From positions 1-30,192 of the IMG/VR virus record IMGVR_UViG_3300046011_006513: a DNA stretch of 30,192 nucleotides. The stretch is one strand, 5' to 3'. The translations under genes were made by a program, and so were the position numbers. The DNA comes from a virus. Under the pieces are notes generated by a model. That model made no database searches. It saw only the letters and a list, made by a program, of their open reading frames with translations, and had not been told where the DNA came from. Below, one piece after another: positions 24,232 through 30,192 of the stretch. Numbering within the stretch: the first letter of the stretch is position 1; each line of letters opens with the position of its first letter.

Positions 24232-24872
24232 ATTGATTTTTTATATATTTTATTATTTTTAAATGAATTATATATAGATGATATACTAAATTCTTTTTTT
24301 AATTCTTCCAATCCATCCCACTCTTTAATAATATTTCCTTCTATGTCATATTGTATAAAAAGAGATTTATTTCTACCCACATTCCAACTTATTTTTCTAT
24401 TTTTTCCCCTACTTATACCTTTGTTACTTTTTCCAATTTTTTCAGCTAAACCTTCTTTCATTAATTTACTCAAATTAATGCCATATTCTTTAGGTTTAGG
24501 TTTTTGATTTTTTAATCCTATATTTCTTTTACTTTCCTCAGTATGCTTAGGTTTACCTTTATATTCTTTTATATAATTTAATCTAGCTTCTTCATATGTC
24601 CTAGATGATGGTATATATCTTCTCATATTTTTATTACCATTAAAACACATTCTCCAAAAGGCAGCAGCTAATGATTTATTTTTATATTCTTTATATAACA
24701 ACCAATGAGCTATAAAATGTTCTCTTGCTGTTAATTTAATTATATTTTCTTTATCATTTGTTCCACCCATACATTTTGGTATTATATGGTGTTTTTCATA
24801 ATATTGATTTAAATCTAAAACTCTATTTCTTCTAGTTTCTATTAAATTATTATAATGTTTTTTATAATTCAT
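24195..24872 (-). CDS. HNH homing endonuclease with NUMOD modules
   Basis: A 225-residue free-standing homing endonuclease. The HNH core is YEKHHIIPKCMGGTNDKENI (H28, H29, N43) followed by TAREHFIAHWLL (H52, H56). NUMOD3-like segments rich in Lys and Asn follow (SKRNIGLKNQKPK and KSNKGISRGKNRK). A C-terminal NUMOD1-like helix-turn-helix comes last (EWDGLEELKKEFSISSIYNSFKN). Base composition is even more A/T-rich than the neighbours. It lies between a 19-codon remnant-like frame and the 83-residue gene, which its 3' end overlaps. It probably inserted into or beside a small gene. No intron features were identified. Confidence 0.9.
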   Translation of the reverse strand: MNYKKHYNNLIETRRNRVLDLNQYYEKHHIIPKCMGGTNDKENIIKLTAREHFIAHWLLYKEYKNKSLAAAFWRMCFNGNKNMRRYIPSSRTYEEARLNYIKEYKGKPKHTEESKRNIGLKNQKPKPKEYGINLSKLMKEGLAEKIGKSNKGISRGKNRKISWNVGRNKSLFIQYDIEGNIIKEWDGLEELKKEFSISSIYNSFKNNKIYKKSIWKIISGNLREN

Positions 24873-24894
24873 ATATTTTATTTATTAATAAATA

Positions 24895-24954
24895 TTATAA
24901 AATATAAAAATCTTCCCAGTTGTAAAATTTACTTGCTTCAAACTTTTTACTCAT
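24895..24954 (-). pseudogene. 19-codon frame, possible 5' remnant of a gene interrupted by the HNH element
   Basis: The minus strand reads MSKKFEASKFYNWEDFYIL then TAA. It begins 17 bases after the FAD dehydrogenase stop codon and is too short for an independent annotated gene. It looks like a normal soluble N-terminus rather than random AT-rich DNA. The homing endonuclease starts 22 bases later, and the 83-residue gene could be the displaced 3' part. It may alternatively be a tiny peptide or chance. Confidence 0.35.
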
Positions 24955-24971
24955 AATTATAATATACGAAA

Positions 24972-26312
24972 TTAATTTTTATTTACCAAACTTTCTGCTA
25001 CATAAATTCCATGTGCACCACTAACAGTTATCCCGCGCGCTGATAAAGCATCACCTACAAAATGTACATTTGGATATTCATTTAATGATAAATCTGTGTA
25101 ATTTACTAATGGTTCAGGAGATAAGTATTTTACTTCAGGAATATACATTCCCCAATCATCTCCAAATTCAAATATTTTATTCATATCTTCAATGAATTTT
25201 TCTATATGTTCAAAATAACCACCCATAGCATTTCTAATATTATCTAGTGAATGTTCAGATATTTCCCAAGCTGATACTGTTGTACCTTCTGATGTTAATC
25301 CTGGTTTACGAGTCATATTAGGTGAGTAATATAATCCTGTTTTATTGGCTTGACATGATTCTACTACCTTTCTTGACCATTCAAACGGATTTTCAATACC
25401 TTTAATTTCCATTAAAATACCAAAATTGGTCATATCGTTTCTAAATTCCTCACCTTTTTTAGCATGACCATTGTAACTAATATCACCATATGTTTCTTCA
25501 ACAGCTACATAAGCTGCATTATTGTTAGTACAGAATGATCTTAAAGATACATTATCAAACTTCTGATATAGTTTAAAATCATAACTTATATCAATTAATT
25601 TTTGAAAATATTTTTGTGGTGCTTCAAAACGTACTCCAATTTGAACTGATTTAGGTTCATTAGGTAATTTATAATCATTAGCTAATTTTTGAGCAAAATC
25701 AATACCTGATTTGCCTACTGCAAATATTAAAGTATCATAATGGTGAGTATCAAAATGTTCTCCTTTTTCGTTTATCCATTTACCATAACATGTTCCTCCA
25801 GTAAATAGAGGATCATCATTATTAAAATCAATCTTAATTATTTCAGTCCCCCAATGAAAATCTACTCCTTTATCAACTAAATATTGATACCATGCTTTAG
25901 CAATTTCATGTAAATAATTTGAACCTATATGCCATACAGGAAACATTCTTAAACCAAAATATGGTTTAATAAAATCAGGTTCTGTTTGTGGATCTGACAT
26001 AAATATTTCTTCTGGTTTTGGGTGGAAACGTCTAAAGTTACTAATAACTTGATCCATCAATTCCATAGCTTTTTCCTCACCACAATATTTTGCTAATTGA
26101 CCTCCGATTTCTGTGTGGTAAGTTAATTTACCATCTGACCATCCTCCAGCTCCTAACATACCTGTCATTACCTCTTCAGGTAAGCGGTTATGTGGGTCAT
26201 TACCTTTATCGATAATTGTGATTAACTCTCCAGGATAACCATTATCTACTAATTTAGTAGCAGCATTAATACCTGCTACACCGGCTCCTATAATTACTAT
26301 TTTTTTATCCAT
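24972..26312 (-). CDS. FAD-dependent dehydrogenase, COG2509-type
   Basis: A 446-residue flavoprotein. The N-terminal Rossmann motif is IIGAGVAGINAA (7-18). The COG2509 signature GAGGWSDGKLTY lies at 54-64, followed by a long substrate-domain region. The C-terminus carries the second FAD contact (NVHFVGDALSARGITVSGAHGIYVAESL). The family is uncharacterised in detail; bacterial members are predicted oxidoreductases. The gene stands between a terminator and the HNH element and has no partner enzyme beside it, so its substrate is unknown. It is full length, with no sign of decay. It is an auxiliary metabolic gene candidate, possibly acquired from a host. Confidence 0.88.
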   Translation of the reverse strand: MDKKIVIIGAGVAGINAATKLVDNGYPGELITIIDKGNDPHNRLPEEVMTGMLGAGGWSDGKLTYHTEIGGQLAKYCGEEKAMELMDQVISNFRRFHPKPEEIFMSDPQTEPDFIKPYFGLRMFPVWHIGSNYLHEIAKAWYQYLVDKGVDFHWGTEIIKIDFNNDDPLFTGGTCYGKWINEKGEHFDTHHYDTLIFAVGKSGIDFAQKLANDYKLPNEPKSVQIGVRFEAPQKYFQKLIDISYDFKLYQKFDNVSLRSFCTNNNAAYVAVEETYGDISYNGHAKKGEEFRNDMTNFGILMEIKGIENPFEWSRKVVESCQANKTGLYYSPNMTRKPGLTSEGTTVSAWEISEHSLDNIRNAMGGYFEHIEKFIEDMNKIFEFGDDWGMYIPEVKYLSPEPLVNYTDLSLNEYPNVHFVGDALSARGITVSGAHGIYVAESLVNKN

Positions 26313-26330
26313 ACTTTATATTAATATACG

Positions 26331-26364
26331 AAAAAAAAACTGTAACCCAAAATTGAGGTTACAG
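26331..26364 (-). terminator. Rho-independent terminator upstream of the FAD dehydrogenase
   Basis: On the minus strand an 8-bp perfect stem (CTGTAACC / GGTTACAG) with a 9-base loop is followed by nine T residues. It lies 18 bases before the dehydrogenase ATG, so that gene needs a promoter within or just after the terminator, or depends on readthrough. Confidence 0.9.
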
Positions 26365-26422
26365 CTCTCTTAAAATTTTTGTTTAATCGAACAGGCTATA
26401 AATCTGTTCTGTAGTTTATTTA
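26331..26422 (-). ncRNA. Possible short phage RNA between a junction element and a terminator
   Basis: The ~92-base stretch downstream of the junction element at 26423-26434 has no ATG frame. It contains a hairpin GAACAG / CTGTTC (26389-26409, 9-base loop) and ends in the strong terminator. It could be a small RNA or simply the 3' UTR of the 269-residue gene. It does not fold as a tRNA by eye. Confidence 0.25.
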
Positions 26423-26434
26423 ATTATAAATATG
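26423..26434 (-). promoter_or_regulatory. Recurrent junction element not followed by an ATG
   Basis: The coding strand reads CATATTTATAAT, identical to 17301-17312. It lies just after the stop of the 269-residue gene. It is the one copy with no start codon nearby, which argues that the element is not only a translation signal. Confidence 0.35.
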
Positions 26435-26440
26435 TTTAGT

Positions 26441-27250
26441 TTATTGGAGATTATCAAAATATTTTTTAGTATATACTGGAGATATTCTTTTTATTGTTGT
26501 TAATTTTCCTCCTTTAAGTACTGGTTTTGAGTTTTTAAAATCTACATCTACCCAATCTAATTTTCCTCTAGCATCTCCCATTCCCGCTTTTCCATTTGAT
26601 GTATCTACTACTACTCCTTCTCCATAAATTTTATGATTAAAACTAGTATCTTTTCTATAAGCCATATTAACTTTGTATTCTACTGAGTCTTTTGACGGTG
26701 TTTTATTTACTTGTTGACTTTTTCCATATAATTTATCAAGATCTATAATATAATCATAATTTGATGATTCTATAATTTTAACATTAGCATTACGAATTTC
26801 TTGTTCTATTTCAAGATTATGTGCTATTCTATGTTCTAATTCAGTATTACTAATATCACTACTTAAAATTAAGGTAATAAGTTCATCTTTATTTACTACA
26901 GCATAATATAAATCTCCGTATTTTTTTCTTTCTTTATTTTTTTCTTGATAATCTACATACATAACAATAGGATATTTTTTACCATTACTAATTAATATTG
27001 GTTTAAATACTCTATATCCAACATAATATTTAAAGGACGATACTATATTTATTTTTTCTAGATTATTCAATCTATCAAGTATTTCTTTTTTTAAAATACT
27101 TATTAATTTAATGTTAGTTTCTTTGACATCATAACCACCATAAGCTTCATCAGGGATTTTTATTCTAGATATATTTGTTCGTTGAAATTTTCTTTCAGTG
27201 TAATGCTTACGCTGTCCTAATTCCTTTAAAATTTCAACTAAACTAATCAT
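26441..27250 (-). CDS. Protein of unknown function with a small C-terminal barrel-like domain
   Basis: A 269-residue, Lys-rich, soluble protein beginning MISLVEILKELGQRKHYTERK. The first 10 residues end in ILKE, a possible gp21-type site. The middle is mixed helix and strand (KKYPIVMYVDYQEKN, YYAVVNKDELITLIL). The last ~60 residues contain HKIYGEGVVVDTSNGK and WVDVDFKNSKPVLKGGKLTTI, resembling short KOW/SH3-type barrels in which H-x-x-(F/Y)-G-x-G-x-V is followed by strands. It is 4 bases downstream of the 572-residue gene and ends just before a junction element. No named family is recognised. Confidence 0.7.
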   Translation of the reverse strand: MISLVEILKELGQRKHYTERKFQRTNISRIKIPDEAYGGYDVKETNIKLISILKKEILDRLNNLEKINIVSSFKYYVGYRVFKPILISNGKKYPIVMYVDYQEKNKERKKYGDLYYAVVNKDELITLILSSDISNTELEHRIAHNLEIEQEIRNANVKIIESSNYDYIIDLDKLYGKSQQVNKTPSKDSVEYKVNMAYRKDTSFNHKIYGEGVVVDTSNGKAGMGDARGKLDWVDVDFKNSKPVLKGGKLTTIKRISPVYTKKYFDNLQ

Positions 27251-27254
27251 TTTA

Positions 27255-28973
27255 TTATATTAACTTATTAATCCAAGTTTTTAATTTTTCATGAAATTCA
27301 AAAGCGTCATCATCATTCATCTCACGAGTACGTTTTCTTATTAATTCAAGTATTTCATCAAATAGTTCTTTTGCTTTACCTTCAACGATAGTATTTTCTG
27401 TTACTGAAGATGTTACTGTATATATATTTTTTCCTATTTTTAATTTAGTAAGTGTATTAACATTAATTGTTCTATATGCTTTTTCTGGATTTTCTTTATA
27501 TTGCATATCATAAACAGGAATTAAACCTTTAGATTCAGCGTCATAAGCTAATGTTCCTCCTTTTAAATATTTTTTTACACCTAAACGAGCATTCATTACT
27601 CTTTCAGTACCATCCTTTTTATTAAATGTTGCTGTGAAAATTTTACCGTTTGTATCTTTTATTAAACGTTTAGCTTCTTCAGCACTAATTTCACCTGGTG
27701 GGGTTGATGGGGTTGGAGCCGGTTCATTAGATCCTTCAAGTTCATTATTTTCATTTTCATCTAGACCTTCAAATTCATCATTTTTATCTAAGAAAAATAT
27801 GTCTTTAATTTTACCATCAATACTAGATAATATTAATTTAATATCACCACCGGATGGGGTTTTTGATGATACTCTAACTTTATTTCCGTTTTTAAATTTA
27901 CCCAAATCAGCAGATAATGTAAAAATATCACCTACAGCAATGTTTTTTCCTTTTATTTCATCTATTTGTCCTTCATCTAATCCACTTAAACCAGTATCAT
28001 CTTTTTTAAGATCTTTTTCAATATCTTTCATTTCACCCAATGCCCATCTTTTTTGTTCAGGTGTTAATTGATCATTAACAGCATTTTCTACAAATGGAAA
28101 AAATTCATCATCTCCTAGTTTATATAGCGATGCAAAAAATAATTCACGTATTCTATTGTCATCTAAGTTACTCTCATTATATAACTTTGTTATCGCGTCA
28201 TATATGAATTTTCCGAATCGAAAATCGTTAGGCTCATTTGATACTTTATCTACAGCACCAACAATAGCTTTATTTTTTTCTTTATCAGTTCCAAATCCTT
28301 CAGTTCCTACTATTTCATACAATCCTTTTACAATTTCATGTACTAACATTGGAAAACAAAGTGCACGTGCTTTAATAACAAATTGCTCATTTTCTTCATC
28401 ATATTCAACTTCACTTTCACCACCTTGCATTTTTTGACCTTGTGCTAAAGCAGCTAACATCATAGCAATAGCATTTTCATCATCATATATACCAAATACT
28501 AATTTTAATATTTCATTATATCTATCTACTAAAGTATCATCCATCATATCAAGATATTCTCTAAATAAATAAAAAGCAAATGCTCCTCTAATTGATGCAC
28601 CTTGAGTAATACCATTAATAATACGACGTCTTGCTTTTTCGGCTTCTGCTGGAATTTCTAGTGAAGGTTCATCATCTGATGGTTCTCCACTACCTATATC
28701 TCCTCCTATTTTAGCATCTATTTTAATATTAGCATAATCAATAATTGGATAAGCTTGAGTTACCATTTCTATTGCTATTCCTTCTAGTAAATCATGATAT
28801 CCTTTTTCTGCTGCTATTATGTCATTTAATACTTCTTTAGATCTTATAAGGGTTTGCATTAATTCCTTGTTTCCAAGCATTTGTCTTAATGATTCACCTG
28901 ATTTGCCTTTTAAGGCTGCCATTGTTTCAGGACGAAAAATATCTTCGTATTCTGCTTCTAGTAAATTAATCAT
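27255..28973 (-). CDS. Large head-associated candidate with phage SH3-barrel-like C-terminal domain
   Basis: A 572-residue acidic protein. The N-terminus MINLLEAEYEDIF contains LLE, a possible gp21 site. Residues ~1-340 are helical, with blocks such as GIAIEMVTQAYPIIDYANI and GAFAFYLFREYLDMM. An acidic, Pro-rich linker (about 395-420) follows. Residues ~428-519 match a small phage domain often called SH3 beta-barrel fold: FTATFNKKDGTERVMNARLG, VKKYLKGGTLAYD, YRTINVNTLTKL. A charged helix ends the protein. The start overlaps the stop of the 148-residue gene as TAATG, implying co-translation. It may be an internal head or assembly protein, but this is inferred from the terminal motif and context. 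Confidence 0.72.
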   Translation of the reverse strand: MINLLEAEYEDIFRPETMAALKGKSGESLRQMLGNKELMQTLIRSKEVLNDIIAAEKGYHDLLEGIAIEMVTQAYPIIDYANIKIDAKIGGDIGSGEPSDDEPSLEIPAEAEKARRRIINGITQGASIRGAFAFYLFREYLDMMDDTLVDRYNEILKLVFGIYDDENAIAMMLAALAQGQKMQGGESEVEYDEENEQFVIKARALCFPMLVHEIVKGLYEIVGTEGFGTDKEKNKAIVGAVDKVSNEPNDFRFGKFIYDAITKLYNESNLDDNRIRELFFASLYKLGDDEFFPFVENAVNDQLTPEQKRWALGEMKDIEKDLKKDDTGLSGLDEGQIDEIKGKNIAVGDIFTLSADLGKFKNGNKVRVSSKTPSGGDIKLILSSIDGKIKDIFFLDKNDEFEGLDENENNELEGSNEPAPTPSTPPGEISAEEAKRLIKDTNGKIFTATFNKKDGTERVMNARLGVKKYLKGGTLAYDAESKGLIPVYDMQYKENPEKAYRTINVNTLTKLKIGKNIYTVTSSVTENTIVEGKAKELFDEILELIRKRTREMNDDDAFEFHEKLKTWINKLI

Positions 28974-29419
28974 TATTGTTTTGATTTTTCTCTTAATTTT
29001 TTAAGTACATTTGAATTAGCTGGGACATTCCATATTCCTTTATTAATGGCTGCTTTTGCTTGTTGTGGAGTCATTGCCTCTATTTCTTTATCAGTATATA
29101 AAGGTTTTGCTTTTGAATCTGATTTTTTGGAATCATTATCATCACCCAAAGTTAAAAGCTCATCCATTTGTTTACTTTTAAATCTTTTTGTAATTTTAGA
29201 TATAATATCTGCTTCTTTAAGTGTAGCTTTAGCTTTAGGAGCTGGTTTAACATTAGGATTACCTAATTTTCTACGTTTTTCCTCTTTACCTGGTTTAGTT
29301 CCCGGTTCAGCTACTTCTCTACCAGGGGTTTCACGTGGTTTAGCAGGAGCAGGTTGATTTTCACTCAACACACTTTTGATTTCTTCTCTAATTATTTGTC
29401 TTAAATCTTTAATTTTCAT
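28973..29419 (-). CDS. Basic protein with possible capsid-targeting N-terminus, unknown function
   Basis: A 148-residue protein. The N-terminal amphipathic helix KIKDLRQIIREEIKSVLSE ends in LSE at 18-20, a gp21-type cleavage motif. A Pro/Lys/Gly-rich disordered region follows (about 21-70), then a short helical C-terminal part with YTDKEIEAMTPQQAKAAINKG. The first segment resembles the start of the 80-residue protein at 23206. Together the two look like T4 internal proteins that enter the head through a short cleavable tag. It is joined to the 572-residue gene by TAATG and follows the edge gene by one base. Confidence 0.7.
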   Translation of the reverse strand: MKIKDLRQIIREEIKSVLSENQPAPAKPRETPGREVAEPGTKPGKEEKRRKLGNPNVKPAPKAKATLKEADIISKITKRFKSKQMDELLTLGDDNDSKKSDSKAKPLYTDKEIEAMTPQQAKAAINKGIWNVPANSNVLKKLREKSKQ

Positions 29420-29420
29420 A

Positions 29421-30192
29421 TTATTTGTTGGTTTGTTTTTCGGTTATGGTTTTTTTAATTAATTCTTTAAATTCGTTTTTATGTTGTGGATTCCGTTCTA
29501 AATATTCATTCATTATGTATCCTCTTGCTTCTGCTAAATTTCTTTGTTGTAAAGCATTTAATAATTCAGCGGGTGAATTTAAAGAGATAGCATTTGTTGA
29601 AGTAATTAAGTAATGTAAGTTACCTGGTTGTACTACAACTGATGCTACATTTGAACCATTGGCTAATCTAATTATATAAATATCACTTGGGCCTACTGAA
29701 ATGTTTCTTACTACACGACCATTATTTCCTAATAAATTATTACGACGAGTAGCACCTCTATTATTAGTTATTTGTTGTCCAACTCCTGTGTTTGTATTTA
29801 ATCTAGTAAATGAACGACCCGGTAATTGAGTAAATCCATTTCCTAATTCATAGTTTGCCATAATTCCTGCTACAGATTCACCTTGACCTGCTGGGACGTT
29901 TGCTGCTGGAGCTACAGGAGCATTAGGTACGCCTGCTGGTCTGCCTCTTCTACCAGTACCTGCTACTGGAGTGGCTACTCGTTCACCTGCCCCTTGTGCT
30001 GCTGGTGCCGTAGTACCTATTAATCGTGATGCTTGAGCAGGTGATATATTAGCTTTAACTAATTTACCACTTCTATCTGAAAGTTGTAAACTTTCTCTTG
30101 GATTAGCAGTATTAATAATAAGTAATGTATCATTAAATATTACTGGTCTGTATCTATTTTCAGCTGCTAGTGGTGGGTTTAATCGTACAAAT
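29421..30192 (-). CDS. Virion-like protein, 5' end outside the window
   Basis: The frame is open from the stop at 29421 to the window edge, giving at least 256 residues. A Met at 29861 is internal: the sequence before it continues without a stop. Visible parts begin FVRLNPPLAAENRYRPVIF, then NDTLLIINTANPRESLQLSDR with strand character. An Ala/Pro/Gly linker follows (about 62-105), then a basic Asn-rich segment (NNRGATRRNNLLGNNGRVV). The next block, beta-rich and with pattern PSDIYIIRLANGSNVASVVVQPG, resembles the small beta proteins of this window. A charged helix ends it (ARGYIMNEYLERNPQHKNE). The function is unknown; a structural role fits the composition. Confidence 0.75.
   Translation of the reverse strand, partial: FVRLNPPLAAENRYRPVIFNDTLLIINTANPRESLQLSDRSGKLVKANISPAQASRLIGTTAPAAQGAGERVATPVAGTGRRGRPAGVPNAPVAPAANVPAGQGESVAGIMANYELGNGFTQLPGRSFTRLNTNTGVGQQITNNRGATRRNNLLGNNGRVVRNISVGPSDIYIIRLANGSNVASVVVQPGNLHYLITSTNAISLNSPAELLNALQQRNLAEARGYIMNEYLERNPQHKNEFKELIKKTITEKQTNK

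Noticed and set aside
26365-26430. Possible tRNA because of GTTCGATT in the gap
   Set aside because: No acceptor stem, anticodon arm or T-stem pairing could be formed around the sequence.
27634-28071. Plus-strand 145-codon frame
   Set aside because: It is antisense to the 572-residue gene, lacks a recognised motif and sits in a window where all supported genes are on the minus strand.

Overview
The window is a contiguous piece of a T4-like (myovirus) phage genome. Every convincing gene lies on the minus strand, so transcription runs from the right edge to the left edge. The DNA is very AT-rich. Most start codons are preceded by A-rich leaders such as AACAAAATG, with no Shine-Dalgarno sequence. 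That start context, together with a PKD domain and Ser/Thr/Gly-rich fibre repeats, points to a Bacteroidota (flavobacterium-like) host. This is inference; no host gene is present to confirm it.

Layout in transcription order. (1) 30192-26441: four virion-associated or unknown proteins. The first is cut by the window edge. The 572-residue protein has a phage SH3-barrel-like C-terminal domain. (2) 26430-22626: a terminator, a COG2509-type FAD dehydrogenase, a free-standing HNH homing endonuclease that appears to have disturbed a small gene, a NadR/AAA_28-type nucleotide kinase, a small protein with a possible capsid-targeting tail and a single-pass membrane protein. (3) 22585-12274: the T4 packaging and head module: large terminase (gp17), portal (gp20), four unassigned head-module proteins, prohead protease (gp21), a small protein, scaffold (gp22) and major capsid protein (gp23), closed by a strong terminator. 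Tail sheath and tube (gp18, gp19), which sit between gp17 and gp20 in T4, are absent. (4) 12180-9222: an inserted metabolic cassette. It starts with an 18-bp perfect palindrome, followed by an amidinotransferase/DDAH-fold enzyme and a phosphatidylserine decarboxylase joined by a TAATG overlap. A GIY-YIG homing endonuclease, PhoH and a terminator follow. (5) 9141-5742: a small beta protein, then likely neck and tail-completion proteins gp13, gp14 and gp15. The gp15-like protein carries a C-terminal PKD domain. (6) 5713-31: two fibre proteins built from the same Ser-rich repeats. The long one has a C1q/TNF-like jelly-roll and a lectin-like tip.

The gene set builds and fills the head (gp17, 20, 21, 22, 23), joins head to tail (gp13-15) and recognises the cell surface (fibres). 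The decarboxylase, amidinotransferase, FAD dehydrogenase and kinase are probable auxiliary metabolic genes. The most unusual items are the phospholipid-decarboxylase/amidinotransferase pair with its palindromic control region, a set of N-terminal segments ending in gp21-type LxE sites on otherwise unknown proteins, a short MCP-like peptide in a second head-region protein, and a recurrent TAATATTTATAAC element at gene junctions.

No rRNA, tRNA, CRISPR array or insertion sequence was seen. Calls come from reading sequence motifs by eye; no database search was run.
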